This document shows, one piece after another, positions 17,544 to 25,547 of a DNA stretch of 46,784 nt. Under the pieces are notes generated by a model. It was not told the DNA's origin and ran no database searches. It saw only the letters and a list, made by a program, of their open reading frames with translations. Made by a program: the position numbers and the translations under genes. This DNA is from Bradyrhizobium manausense (GTDB lineage Bacteria; Pseudomonadota; Alphaproteobacteria; Rhizobiales; Xanthobacteraceae), in assembly GCF_001440035.1 (NCBI RefSeq), contig NZ_LJYG01000041.1:25217-72000 (forward strand), given 5' to 3'. Each line of letters begins with the position of its first letter. The stretch's first letter is position 1.

Positions 17544-17568
17544 ACCTGACATTGGATTTTCGTCAGGT
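17544..17568. promoter_or_regulatory. inverted repeat upstream of the hydrolase gene
   Basis: ACCTGAC (17544-17550) and GTCAGGT (17562-17568) are exact 7-base complements separated by 11 bases, in an AT-richer stretch 50 bases before the ATG at 17619. The size fits an operator for a dimeric repressor, though no regulator gene is adjacent. It could also be a weak terminator of the preceding gene. The rest of the 296-base gap (17323-17618) shows nothing else I can support. Confidence 0.3.
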
Positions 17569-17618
17569 GGGCCGGCACCTTCGCGGAAAGAGCCGAATTC
17601 CGTCCGGGGGAACGCAAC

Positions 17619-18650
17619 ATGTCCGACAATAGGCAGGCAGAACATTTGTCCGATGCTGGGCTGACCCGTCGCCGCCTGGTGTCGCTCGCGGCGACGACCA
17701 CAGGCGCGATCGGTTCGACGATGCTAGATCTGCCCGCCTTCGCCGAGGAGAAGACAGAAGTGGCCACCGATCAGATCGAAAAACTGCTGCCGGGCTTTCG
17801 CCGCAGCCGCATCAGGACGTCGGGCGCGGAGATCAACACCTTCGTGAAGGGCGAGGGCGCGCCGCTGTTGCTGCTGCACGGCCATCCGCAAACACTGGTG
17901 TGCTGGCACAAGGTCGCGCCAAAACTCGCCGAGCGTTTCACGGTCGTGCTCACCGATATCAGGGGGTACGGCGATTCCAGCAAGCCCCACGGCGGCAAGG
18001 ACAGCATCGCCTATTCCAAGCGCGAGATGGCGCGCGACCAGGTCGAGGTGATGCGCGCGCTCGGCTTCGAGCGCTTCTTTGCCGCCGGTCACGACCGCGG
18101 CGGACGTGTCCTGCACCGCCTGCTGCTGGATCATCCCGCCGCCGTGATCAGGGCCGCCGTGCTCGACATCGCGCCGACCGCGACGATGTACGCCAGGGCG
18201 AACAAGGAGTTCGCCATGCGCTACATGTGGTGGTTCTTCCTGAGCCAGCCGGCGCCGCTGCCGGAAACCCTGATCGGCAACAATCTCGACTTCTATCTGC
18301 AGGCGCACATCAACAAGCAGAACAAGACGCCGGGCGCGATCGATCCGCTCGCCCTCGCGGAATACCGCCGCTGCTATACGGCCGAGACGCTGCACGCCGT
18401 CTGCGAGGATTACCGCGCCGCCGCCGGCATCGATTTGGTCCACGATGCGGCCGATGCAGACAAGCGGATCGCGTGCCCGTTGCTCGCGCTGTGGGGCGAA
18501 AAGGGCGTCGTCGGATCGACCTACGACGTGCGCCAGACCTGGCGCGAAAAGGCCGTGGATATCAGCGGCGAAAGCCTGCCTTGCGGACACTATCTGCCCG
18601 AGGAGGCGCCGGAGCTGGTGATCGAAAAGCTGCGCAACTTCTTCACTTGA
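17619..18650 (+). CDS. Tat-exported alpha/beta hydrolase related to haloacetate dehalogenases
   Basis: A 343-residue protein with a twin-arginine leader (LTRRRLVSLAATTTGAIG, residues 15-32) and an alpha/beta-hydrolase domain. The nucleophile is an aspartate, GHDRGGR (Asp159-Arg160, Arg163), as in fluoroacetate dehalogenase; Asp183 and His324 (CGHYLP) complete the triad, Tyr265 (CEDYR) is kept, and HGHPQT and RGYGDSS match. The halide-pocket pair His-Trp of the known enzyme is Trp204-Trp205 here. It may hydrolyse haloacids or related small esters/epoxides in the periplasm; substrate uncertain. Most relatives are cytoplasmic, so a Tat leader is unusual. GGGGGAA before ATG 17619 is a good ribosome binding site. 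Confidence 0.82.
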   Translation: MSDNRQAEHLSDAGLTRRRLVSLAATTTGAIGSTMLDLPAFAEEKTEVATDQIEKLLPGFRRSRIRTSGAEINTFVKGEGAPLLLLHGHPQTLVCWHKVAPKLAERFTVVLTDIRGYGDSSKPHGGKDSIAYSKREMARDQVEVMRALGFERFFAAGHDRGGRVLHRLLLDHPAAVIRAAVLDIAPTATMYARANKEFAMRYMWWFFLSQPAPLPETLIGNNLDFYLQAHINKQNKTPGAIDPLALAEYRRCYTAETLHAVCEDYRAAAGIDLVHDAADADKRIACPLLALWGEKGVVGSTYDVRQTWREKAVDISGESLPCGHYLPEEAPELVIEKLRNFFT

Positions 18651-18731
18651 TCCCGCCCACATTGAACCTGCCCGGCCTCCAGGCGCACCAAAGCCACTGA
18701 AGTCCCTGACATCAGCGGCAAGGAACGTGCG

Positions 18732-19694
18732 ATGAAGGCCCTGAAAGCATCGATCTGTGTTGCGATGACCGCGCTCGCGCTGAGCTTGTCGCTGGCCACG
18801 CCGTCTCATGCGAGCGAGGATGAGGCCGGCATGCTCACCCGGCAGATGAAAGAGCTTTATCGGGCCGGCAAATACACCGAGGCGCTGCCGCTCGCCCAGC
18901 AGGCGCTGGCCCTGCGCGAGAAGGAATTCGGCGCCGACGATGCCCACGTCGCGATGCCGCTGAATGACCTCGGCACCATTCATTACAATCTCGGTCAATA
19001 TCCGGTCGCCGAGCTCCTGTACAAGCGCTCGCTGGCGATCCGGGAGAAGACGCTCGGCCATGACGATCCAGAGGTCGCGATGGTGCTGAACAATCTCGGC
19101 GAGCTCTACCGCGTGGAAGAGCGCTACGCCGATGCGGAGCCGCTGCTGAAGCGGTCGCTCGCGATCGGCGAGAAGGCGCGCGGTCCCAACGATCCCTCCA
19201 TCGTGCTGGCGTTGAGCAACCTCGCCGCCGTCTACAGCAATCAGCACCGCTACGACCAGGCCGTGCCGCTGTTCAAGCGCGGGCTCGCCGTGCTCGAGAA
19301 GGCGCACGGTCCGGACGATCCCGAAGCCACGGTGCTGATGAGCAATCTCGCCGACGCCTATATCCACCGGCATCGCTATGCCGAGGCCGAGCGGCTGCTC
19401 AAGCGCGCGATGGCGGTAACGGAGAAGGCGTATGGGCCCGATCACCCCGATATCGCGCAGGCGCAGAACAATCTGGCCGCACTCTACGGGCGCCAGGGTC
19501 GTCTGGCCGACGCCGAGCGGCTGTACAAGCAATCGGTCGCCACCATGGAGAAGACGCTCGGCCCCAACCATCCTGACATTGCCGACGTGCTGGAGAATTT
19601 GGCCGATCTCTACAAGGATGAGGGCCGCTACGCCGACGCGCAGCAAGTCATCAAGCGGTCGACGGCCATTCGCGGCAAGACAGGGGCGATCTGA
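18732..19694 (+). CDS. exported tetratricopeptide (kinesin-light-chain type) repeat protein
   Basis: A 320-residue protein with a signal peptide (VAMTALALSLSLATPSHA) followed by about six 42-residue TPR_10/TPR_12 units, each with the pattern NNLGxLY....[25 protein letters not shown]. Such units form superhelical protein-binding scaffolds. There is no catalytic domain. The repeats closely resemble those of the CHAT protein at 37435-40029 in this window, which suggests common origin. AAGGAAC before ATG 18732 serves as ribosome binding site. It lies 81 bases after the hydrolase gene on the same strand. Confidence 0.88.
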   Translation: MKALKASICVAMTALALSLSLATPSHASEDEAGMLTRQMKELYRAGKYTEALPLAQQALALREKEFGADDAHVAMPLNDLGTIHYNLGQYPVAELLYKRSLAIREKTLGHDDPEVAMVLNNLGELYRVEERYADAEPLLKRSLAIGEKARGPNDPSIVLALSNLAAVYSNQHRYDQAVPLFKRGLAVLEKAHGPDDPEATVLMSNLADAYIHRHRYAEAERLLKRAMAVTEKAYGPDHPDIAQAQNNLAALYGRQGRLADAERLYKQSVATMEKTLGPNHPDIADVLENLADLYKDEGRYADAQQVIKRSTAIRGKTGAI

Positions 19695-19755
19695 ACAGGC
19701 CCGCGCGAAGCGCCTTTGCTGTGAGGATCATCGCGGATCGCGTTGAGAGGTTGCC

Positions 19756-20286
19756 GTGCCGATGCTTGCAAGACTGCTCGGACTTGTCCTCGCCCTGTCG
19801 TGGCTCGGATTGTCTGCCGCAACGGCCGCCGGCGGTCCGTCGAAGGACATCCTGCGCGGCGCATGGACGCTCGAGATGGACCGCTACGACCGGCCATGGC
19901 TCAGCTTTAACGACATCAACCACAAGACAGTGTTTCGCTTCGGCTGCGGGACGCATTACGAGCTCGATGCGGTCTATCCGGGGCAGGCACCGAAGCAGGA
20001 TCACACCGAGGCCACGATCACGATCGGCAACGGCAAGACGCAGATGGATTTTGCCGGCTTCACCTACGCCGCCCCCGAAAACTTCCCGCCTGATACATCG
20101 TGGTTCAACCAGGCGGACCTCGGCCATCCCGACCTCGGCGAGGACAAATGGGGCGAGCTGGAAACTCAATTCCTGGATCTCTTAAGGTCCGGCCAGCCGC
20201 TGACGGTTTCGGCCGAGGGCAAGAGCTACGTGCTGCCGCCAGTCAAGGCGTCGCGCTGGCGCGCGCGCTTTCAGAAGGTCTGCTGA
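19756..20286 (+). CDS. secreted protein of unknown function
   Basis: A 176-residue protein with a signal peptide (ARLLGLVLALSWLGLSAATAA) and a mature domain with no motif I recognise. It has two cysteines (in FGCGTHYE and at the C-terminal end, KVC) and a beta-rich pattern (AWTLEMDRYD, KTVFRFGCG, ATITIGNG, PLTVSAEGKSYVLPPV). GTG 19756 is taken as start because GAGAGG lies five bases before it; ATG 19762 two codons on is possible. It follows the TPR gene by 61 bases on the same strand. Confidence 0.7.
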   Translation: MPMLARLLGLVLALSWLGLSAATAAGGPSKDILRGAWTLEMDRYDRPWLSFNDINHKTVFRFGCGTHYELDAVYPGQAPKQDHTEATITIGNGKTQMDFAGFTYAAPENFPPDTSWFNQADLGHPDLGEDKWGELETQFLDLLRSGQPLTVSAEGKSYVLPPVKASRWRARFQKVC

Positions 20287-20486
20287 CGCGCCGGCCGCAA
20301 GCAGGCCGGTCGTCCCCGGCGGCAGCTTTCCATTTTTTATCGCATTGACGGCGCGACCATGTCGGCATGGGCGGGTCTCGACCGTCCTTGGGTGGACACG
20401 CCGCGGAAGTGCTGTCAACCAATCCCGCACAGGGGCCGCGATGTCGTCACCTCGCGCCGTCAAATATCGAACTGGAGCAATAACCC

Positions 20487-20903
20487 ATGAGAATCACCGT
20501 CGAAACCAGCGTCGCCGCCCCCATCGATCAGGTCTGGCGTGCCTACACGACGCCTGCCGACATCGTGAAGTGGAACGCCGCGTCGGACGATTGGCATACG
20601 ACCAGGGCGACGGTCGATTTGCGCGAAGGCGGCCTGTTCTCGTCCCGCATGGAGGCCAAGGACGGCAGCATGGGTTTTGACTTCGCCGGCACCTACACGA
20701 AGATCCTCGAGCACAAGCGGATCGAATATGCCTTCGGCGATCGCAAGGCCGAGGTCGATTTCGTACCGGGCCCCGAAGGCGTTGTCGTCCGCGTCACCTT
20801 CGATGGCGAAACCACCCATTCGGTCGAGCAGCAGCAAGCCGGCTGGCAGGCGATCCTCGACAACTTTGCACGATATGTCGAGGCGAAGCAGAAGGCGTCG
20901 TAA
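20487..20903 (+). CDS. SRPBCC/AHSA1-family protein
   Basis: A 138-residue cytoplasmic protein of the START/Bet v1-like helix-grip fold: N-terminal strand MRITVETSVAAPIDQVWRAY, the PADIVKWN motif, the mid-part GGLFSSRMEAKDGSMGFDF, and the C-terminal helix GWQAILDNFARYVEA. AHSA1 members in bacteria bind small hydrophobic ligands or act as stress proteins; no specific ligand can be read. GGAG lies 12 bases before ATG 20487. A 200-base gap with no recognised features precedes it; a strong hairpin terminator follows. Confidence 0.88.
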   Translation: MRITVETSVAAPIDQVWRAYTTPADIVKWNAASDDWHTTRATVDLREGGLFSSRMEAKDGSMGFDFAGTYTKILEHKRIEYAFGDRKAEVDFVPGPEGVVVRVTFDGETTHSVEQQQAGWQAILDNFARYVEAKQKAS

Positions 20904-20923
20904 GGCGCCGGGTTAACAAAACA

Positions 20924-20955
20924 GAGGCTGCCGAGCGGGGCTCAGCAGCCTCTTT
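20924..20955. terminator. bidirectional rho-independent terminator
   Basis: Stem GAGGCTGC (20924-20931) / GCAGCCTC (20945-20952), extended inside by GAGC/GCTC after one mismatch, loop GGG. TTTCC follows on the plus strand and AACAAAAC precedes it, giving a U-rich tract for minus-strand transcripts as well. It separates the convergent SRPBCC gene and glycine-rich gene. Confidence 0.75.
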
Positions 20956-20981
20956 CCGTATCAGGTGACAGGGCGATAGCG

Positions 20982-21317
20982 TCAGCGACGGGTCGGATCT
21001 TTGGCTCTGCCTGGACGAAGGGCCTGGGGACCTCCTCCCTGACCGCCATTGCTGCCGCCCACGGATCCGCTCGCACCCGTGTTTCCGGTGCCAGCGCTGC
21101 CGCCCATGCCGGTTGTGCCGCCGCTCGATCCGGTCCCCGCCGCGGAGCCGGCTGCTCCGGTCCCCACACCGGCACCGCCTGTTCCGGCACCAGCGCCAGC
21201 ACCTGCTCCGCCACCCGCTCCGCCAGCGCCGCTGCCGCCTGCCTGCGCGTGGGCGAAACCGATCGACGCTCCGGCAAGCAGCGCGCACATGGTCAGCGAG
21301 AAGATTGTCTTTCGCAT
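20982..21317 (-). CDS. glycine-rich low-complexity secreted protein
   Basis: A 111-residue protein: signal peptide (FSLTMCALLAGASIGFAHAQ), then about 70 residues of Gly, Ala, Ser and Thr repeats (GGAGGGAGAGAG, GTGGAGVGTG) and a short basic tail (RPGRAKDPTRR). No fold or enzyme motif; probably an unstructured extracytoplasmic protein. GGAG is 8 bases before ATG 21317. A strong EcfG-type promoter match lies 31 bases upstream of the start, so general-stress induction is likely. Confidence 0.72.
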   Translation of the reverse strand: MRKTIFSLTMCALLAGASIGFAHAQAGGSGAGGAGGGAGAGAGAGTGGAGVGTGAAGSAAGTGSSGGTTGMGGSAGTGNTGASGSVGGSNGGQGGGPQALRPGRAKDPTRR

Positions 21318-21347
21318 CGTTCAACTCCGTTTGAGGTTGTGTCGGTC

Positions 21348-21372
21348 AACCGAAGCCGCGTGAGGACGTTCC
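21348..21372 (-). promoter_or_regulatory. candidate EcfG-type general stress promoter
   Basis: On the minus strand GGAAC (21372-21368) and GTT (21350-21348) are separated by 17 bases, with a G before GTT. This fits the GGAAC-N16/17-GTT pattern of EcfG promoters in Bradyrhizobium. Transcription would begin near 21341, giving a leader of about 24 bases with the GGAG ribosome binding site before ATG 21317. Confidence 0.55.
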
Positions 21373-21538
21373 TAAACCGATGGTGATCCCTCGTGACGGA
21401 TGAGGCACGATGTCGTGCGCTGCAGGATTGGTGCTTGCCCTTTCGGGGAACAATTCGTAAGCCATGCTCAGCCGACCGGCGACGTTGCCAGGGTCCAGCA
21501 TTTTGCGGCGCGGTTCGGCTGACAAGATGGAGGATCTC

Positions 21539-21790
21539 ATGCGAATCGCCATTCTGGTTGTTGTCATGCTGGTGGGGCTTTCTTCCGCAGCGCGCGCTGA
21601 CCGCGATTATCCCTGGTGCGTCATGGGCGGAGAACTCGGCTATTCCGGCGACTGCATGTATGAGACGCGAGAGCAGTGCCTGGCCTCGGCATCCGGACGC
21701 TGGAACCTCTATTGCGATATCAACCCGCGGGTGAGGTTCAGGCAGCCGGCGCCGCCTCCGCCTCCGCGTCGGATGCATAGATCACAGTAA
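21539..21790 (+). CDS. DUF3551-type small secreted cysteine protein
   Basis: An 83-residue protein with a signal peptide (ILVVVMLVGLSSAARA) and a short mature domain: YPWCVMGG, GYSGDCMY, EQCLASASG, NLYCDINP, four cysteines in the spacing typical of DUF3551 proteins abundant in Bradyrhizobium, then a proline-rich tail (PAPPPPPRR). Function unknown; two disulfides are likely. ATG 21539 has a near-perfect ribosome binding site (GGAGGA, 4 bases away). It is the first of a tandem pair of such genes. Confidence 0.85.
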   Translation: MRIAILVVVMLVGLSSAARADRDYPWCVMGGELGYSGDCMYETREQCLASASGRWNLYCDINPRVRFRQPAPPPPPRRMHRSQ

Positions 21791-21850
21791 GTCCGGCAAG
21801 CGCTCGGCAGTCCCCTGCTGCAAGCCGGATTCGAAAATCCCCGGAGTCAC

Positions 21851-22105
21851 ATGATGCGTGCGGTTCTCCCTCTCCTCGCCTGGATCGCAATGTCTGCGTC
21901 CACGCCGGCCTCGGCTCAACGATTCAACGGCAATTATCCGGTGTGCCTGCAGACATGGGAATGGGGCGGCGCCACCTATATTTCATGCCAGTATAGTTCG
22001 TGGGACGAGTGCAGGGCGGCGGGTGCCGGCCTTTCCGCCATGTGCTTGACGAACCCTTATGTGCAGCAGCCGTCTCAGCCGGTGCGCCTTCCGCGTCACC
22101 GATAG
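21851..22105 (+). CDS. DUF3551-type small secreted cysteine protein (tandem paralogue)
   Basis: An 84-residue protein with a signal peptide (AVLPLLAWIAMSASTPASAQ) and the motifs YPVCLQTWEWGG, ISCQYSSWDECRAAGAG and AMCLTNPY, matching the four-cysteine DUF3551 pattern of the gene 60 bases upstream; the two are clear paralogues although they differ in sequence. CGGAG precedes ATG 21851. Probably co-transcribed with the first copy. Confidence 0.84.
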   Translation: MMRAVLPLLAWIAMSASTPASAQRFNGNYPVCLQTWEWGGATYISCQYSSWDECRAAGAGLSAMCLTNPYVQQPSQPVRLPRHR

Positions 22106-22163
22106 GCGCGATGGCGGCGGCATCAGCGCGTAGCGCTCAACTGATCTCGCGAGTTCTCGAACA

Positions 22164-22454
22164 TCACAGCCAATTGTCCTCGACAAAGCACCAGATCAAT
22201 CCGCAGGTCAGTGCCAGGCCTGCCAGAAGCTTGTGCGGACTGATGATCAGGATGCCGGGCAGTGGCACCGCTCCATAGGACAAGAGCAGCCAGATCGCGA
22301 TCGTCGCCAGGGGCACCACCACGATCCCCTCGACTCTCCGAAATCCAAGCAGGCGATCGGGGAGCCAGAACACGGCAATGATCGCGAGCCCTATCGCTCC
22401 GATCACGATGACGAGGTAGAGGCCGTATGCAACGGCCATGGCGAGCGTATGCAT
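22164..22454 (-). CDS. small membrane protein of unknown function
   Basis: A 96-residue protein with three predicted transmembrane segments: AYGLYLVIVIGAIGLAIIAVFWL, GIVVVPLATIAIWLLLSY and ISPHKLLAGLALTCGLIWCF. It begins MHTLAMAVA at ATG 22454; the frame is open to 22682 but the extra residues are Arg-rich and unlike a protein N-terminus. I do not recognise a family. It is convergent with the second DUF3551 gene. Confidence 0.6.
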   Translation of the reverse strand: MHTLAMAVAYGLYLVIVIGAIGLAIIAVFWLPDRLLGFRRVEGIVVVPLATIAIWLLLSYGAVPLPGILIISPHKLLAGLALTCGLIWCFVEDNWL

Positions 22455-22834
22455 GCGTCGATCCCGATGAAGATCGCGGGATCTGATCGTGATGGCGCAC
22501 CTGTTAACGATGCGTGCATACCGGCCCCTGCAATGGGCCTTGCCCTGGCCTGTGCTCGGCCGCGGAAGCGGCCTGTTGGCTGTCGTATCAACACCGGGGA
22601 GACGGATCTCTCGGAAGCAGATCGGATACGGCTGGCGAGGCCGAACGTCGCGCACGAGCCATCGCCGACCAATGGAACTCATTAGGCAAGCTCAGGGGGC
22701 TTTGAACCTCCCCGTCGCCACATCGACCTATCTCTTGGGTGACCCGTGTCCGTGTGAGCGGGTCTCGTTGCTGTTCGTCTTCGACGATGGCGATTCCTCG
22801 ACTTCGCCGTCCGACGAACTCCAGGGAGGAACGG
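22455..22834. other. divergent intergenic region
   Basis: These 380 bases between the small membrane protein gene and the flavin monooxygenase gene hold no gene I can support; the frames that cross them are arginine-rich or overlap the next gene. Promoters of the two divergent genes are expected here. A stretch near 22690-22712 resembles a tRNA T-arm on the minus strand but no tRNA fold goes with it. Confidence 0.4.
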
Positions 22835-24241
22835 ATGAGCAAAGTCGTCATCTGCGGCGGGGGCGTGATCGGATTGTGCGCAGCGGCGATGCTTGGTCGC
22901 GACGGCCACCGCGTCACAGTCCTGGAGGCTGATCCGGCAGATCGGCCCACGGCGTCCGCGATTGGATGGGACTCGTGGGAGCGCCCGGGAGTTGCCCAAT
23001 TCAGGCAACCTCACAACCTCAGCGCGCGGTTTCGGATGATCAGCGATCAGGAACTGCCTGGCTTGACGGATGATTTGCTTGGCGCCGGCTGCGTTTGGGT
23101 GGACTATCTCGACAGCCGCTCGCTTCCCCCGACCCTGACAGACAAAGCACCGCGTCCCGGTGACGAGGCGTTGCGTTTCGTCACGGGGCGGAGGCCGACC
23201 GTTGAATGGGCCGTCGCCGCCATGGCGCAAGCCGCACCCAACGTGACTGTCCGCCGCGGCGTCAAGCTTCGCGAATTGATCACGGGCGCAGCGGCTGTCC
23301 CTGCTGTGCCGCACGTGACCGGGGTCCGCACGACGTCGGGCGAGGAGATTCGCGCTGATCTCGTCATAGACGCCATGGGGCGGCGAAGCCCGGCCTGCGA
23401 ATGGATTCTCGGCGCGGGAGGCCGCGCTCCGATCGAGGAAGCCGAAGACAGCAACTTCGCCTATTTTACCCGATATTTCTCCGGGCCTCGGCGCCCGCGC
23501 AGGATGGGACGCGCGCTCACGCCGATGGGCTTGTTCTCGATCCTGACCCTGGACGGGGACAACGACACCTGGTCGGTCACCTTGTATACCTCGTCAAGGA
23601 ACAAGGCGATGCGGGCCTTGCGCGATACGGCCACGTTCCATCGTGTGGTTTCGGCATGCTCGCGGCAAGCCCATTGGCTCGACGGAGAGCCGATCACATC
23701 AGTCCTTCTGATGGCAGGAATCATCGATCGTTACCGGCGGTTTGTCGTCGATGGCCAGCCGGTGATCACGGGATTCGCCGCGGTCGGCGATGCCTGGGCG
23801 TGTACCAACCCGTCCGCCGGACGCGGCCTGAGCGTCGGTCTTCTGCACGCACAGGTGCTCCGCGACGTCGCTCGTCGTCACGTCGACGATCCCTTAGCGT
23901 TCTGTCTGGAATACGACGCCGAGACCGAGCGCCGGGTCGGTCCGTTTTATCGAAACCAGATCGCTGCGGACCGCGCGCGGATCGCCGAGATGAACGCGCT
24001 GGAGGCGGGCCTGCCGATGCCGCCACCCAACCCGATCATGGCAAAGCTTCTCCTTGCCTCATCCGAAGACGCCGACGTGCTCCGTGGCATGATCGAAATC
24101 GCGCTGTGTGTTGCGCTGCCTCAGGAGGTCATGGCCAGACCGCCGATCGCCGCAAAACTGGCTTCGATGGACGGCTATTCGCTCCCGCCGGACCCGAACA
24201 TCATCGACCGTGATCGGATGGCGGCGCTGCTGGACGGCTGA
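22835..24241 (+). CDS. FAD-dependent monooxygenase/oxidoreductase
   Basis: A 468-residue flavoprotein with an N-terminal Rossmann motif ([17 protein letters not shown], GxGxxG), a DxxGRRS motif ([10 protein letters not shown]) of the flavin hydroxylase group, and the C-terminal FAD-pyrophosphate motif [16 protein letters not shown]. These three mark the PHBH/styrene-monooxygenase/geranylgeranyl-reductase superfamily. The substrate is unknown. ATG 22835 has a strong ribosome binding site (GGGAGGA). No reductase, transporter or regulator is next to it. It converges with the GNAT gene, 20 bases apart. Confidence 0.82.
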   Translation: MSKVVICGGGVIGLCAAAMLGRDGHRVTVLEADPADRPTASAIGWDSWERPGVAQFRQPHNLSARFRMISDQELPGLTDDLLGAGCVWVDYLDSRSLPPTLTDKAPRPGDEALRFVTGRRPTVEWAVAAMAQAAPNVTVRRGVKLRELITGAAAVPAVPHVTGVRTTSGEEIRADLVIDAMGRRSPACEWILGAGGRAPIEEAEDSNFAYFTRYFSGPRRPRRMGRALTPMGLFSILTLDGDNDTWSVTLYTSSRNKAMRALRDTATFHRVVSACSRQAHWLDGEPITSVLLMAGIIDRYRRFVVDGQPVITGFAAVGDAWACTNPSAGRGLSVGLLHAQVLRDVARRHVDDPLAFCLEYDAETERRVGPFYRNQIAADRARIAEMNALEAGLPMPPPNPIMAKLLLASSEDADVLRGMIEIALCVALPQEVMARPPIAAKLASMDGYSLPPDPNIIDRDRMAALLDG

Positions 24242-24261
24242 TCCCTGCGACGAAAGGGCGG

Positions 24262-24720
24262 TCATGTTCGCCGAGCGTTCGTTGCGTCCGGCATTGTTCT
24301 CTCGTGAGACCAGGCCAGACCGGCAACGCGGCGAAATCCGATCGCTTCCCAGAACCGCGCCGCGGTCTGATTGCCGGCATGGACGGTCACGGTCGAAACG
24401 CTGCCAGAGGCGTTTTGCAACAGCGCGCTGGCAATGGCTTGGGCAATCGTGCGGCGCCTGAACTCACGATGCCCGTAGAAGCGTCGCATTCGCCATTTCG
24501 GTTGTCCCGCCAGGGCAGGTTCGTCGGTCATTGCCCCGATCCCGGCGAGTCTGTTGTCGAGATAGCAGGCGTAGATTGCATGAAAAATGGCAGGAGTTTC
24601 TGTTAGCTCCGCGGCCAGCCGGGTCTTGTGCTGATGGCCATCCGCTATTGCGTCCGCCTCCAGCTCGGCGAAGCCGGTCGGCAATTGATCAGCCACTCGT
24701 TCAAGTGAAATGTCCGCCAC
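24262..24720 (-). CDS. GNAT-family acetyltransferase
   Basis: A 152-residue N-acetyltransferase-like protein. The core reads ATLNxG-like AGIGAMTDEPALAG (strand beta4 region), then RRFYGHREFRRRTIAQAIASALL, standing for the acetyl-CoA loop (canonical Q/RxxGxG/A is weakly kept) and helix alpha3, and VHAGNQTAARFWEAIGFRRVAG, a classic beta5-alpha4 GNAT end. The substrate is unknown. The frame reaches back to a TTG at 24777, but that lies inside an inverted repeat; GTG 24720 is a better guess. Lies 79 bases after the kinase-like gene on the same strand. Confidence 0.75.
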   Translation of the reverse strand: MADISLERVADQLPTGFAELEADAIADGHQHKTRLAAELTETPAIFHAIYACYLDNRLAGIGAMTDEPALAGQPKWRMRRFYGHREFRRRTIAQAIASALLQNASGSVSTVTVHAGNQTAARFWEAIGFRRVAGLAWSHERTMPDATNARRT

Positions 24721-24765
24721 TTCTGGAGTCCCATCAGACGCCGTTAGAGCCGCTCCCGACCTGAA

Positions 24766-24798
24766 GCGCGATGACAATTCAACCGAATCTCATCGCGC
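24766..24798. repeat. imperfect palindrome after the kinase-like gene
   Basis: GCGCGATGA (24766-24774) and TCATCGCGC (24790-24798) are 9-base complements with a 15-base spacer, just after the TAA stop (24802-24800) of the kinase-like gene on the minus strand. The arm sequence matches part of the dispersed TGAAGCGCGATGA rhizobial repeat and may terminate that transcript or stabilise its end. Confidence 0.5.
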
Positions 24799-24799
24799 C

Positions 24800-25270
24800 T
24801 TAGAGTTCAACTTCAATTCGCTCCTCATCGTCTCCGAGTGGTTCAAACCGGCTCTTGAGAGCGTCGAAGGTGTGTCGGACGATATGCAGGCTGCCGTCGA
24901 GATAGAGGTTGAGCCGCTCGACACGTCGCCAGGCTTCGTCGTCCGGACACTCTAAACGATAGAGCCGCGCGCTGGCCCCCAAGGCCACGGCGGTCGCCCT
25001 GGTCTGACTCCGCTGGGTTCGCGACCAGAAGCCGAGATCGAGCACCACGTCGAGCCCAAGCTCCACGCATCTTGTCCAGTGCGTCTCAATCAACTTGGAG
25101 ACACGGTCGTGGAATTCCTGAAACTGATCAACGGGAGGATCGTCGCCATAGAGACGCGCCATCCATTCGCCGTGACTGAAGCGGATGGCGGGCAACTTTC
25201 GCTCCAGCCTCCGCGCGAAGGTGGTTTTCCCGGCACCGATGTATCCGTGGATCAGGTGAGCGGTTGGCAT
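24800..25270 (-). CDS. small P-loop kinase-like ATPase (AAA_33/zeta-toxin-like fold)
   Basis: A 156-residue protein with Walker A GYIGAGKTT at residues 9-17, a LxRLExKLPAIRFSHGEWM segment typical of shikimate-kinase-like folds, a Walker-B-like VVLDLGFWSRTQR, and a C-terminal RLxxPDDEAWRRVERLN lid region. The family includes antibiotic phosphotransferases, polynucleotide kinases and zeta toxins; the substrate cannot be told. No antitoxin-like partner is adjacent. ATG 25270 is supported by GGAAC upstream. Confidence 0.78.
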   Translation of the reverse strand: MPTAHLIHGYIGAGKTTFARRLERKLPAIRFSHGEWMARLYGDDPPVDQFQEFHDRVSKLIETHWTRCVELGLDVVLDLGFWSRTQRSQTRATAVALGASARLYRLECPDDEAWRRVERLNLYLDGSLHIVRHTFDALKSRFEPLGDDEERIEVEL

Positions 25271-25547
25271 ATTGCTGTTCCGACAGGTCGGCTTATTCGG
25301 ATGGGGCGGATGACACTACATCGGTGCCGGGAAAACCAAGGGCAATATATCTACTTAAGGTAGCAGAAGCGGGCGAGCATTTCTGCATCGAGATGACGAC
25401 GCGGGCGGACGCAGCCGATACGTCCGTCGTGACATTCGTCACTACGGCGCTTCACGCCGAGACGGCGGCGGATTTTGCGATCGGGTGAGGGGGTCTGTTT
25501 GGCTTGGTGATCCGGATCCGAGGCCCGGGGCAAGATCCGGCAGGGTG
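25271..25547. other. intergenic region with no recognised gene
   Basis: This 277-base stretch precedes the kinase-like gene on the minus strand and follows the small ORF. Open frames that cross it have skewed Arg/Ala compositions and no recognisable pattern. A short dyad GTGACATTCGTCAC lies near 25430-25443. The kinase promoter may be here. Confidence 0.35.

Noticed and set aside
22690..22740. tRNA-like T-arm (GGTTCAAA flanked by G- and C-runs) on the minus strand
   Set aside because: The stem has a mismatch and no matching acceptor, D or anticodon arms are found at the expected distances.
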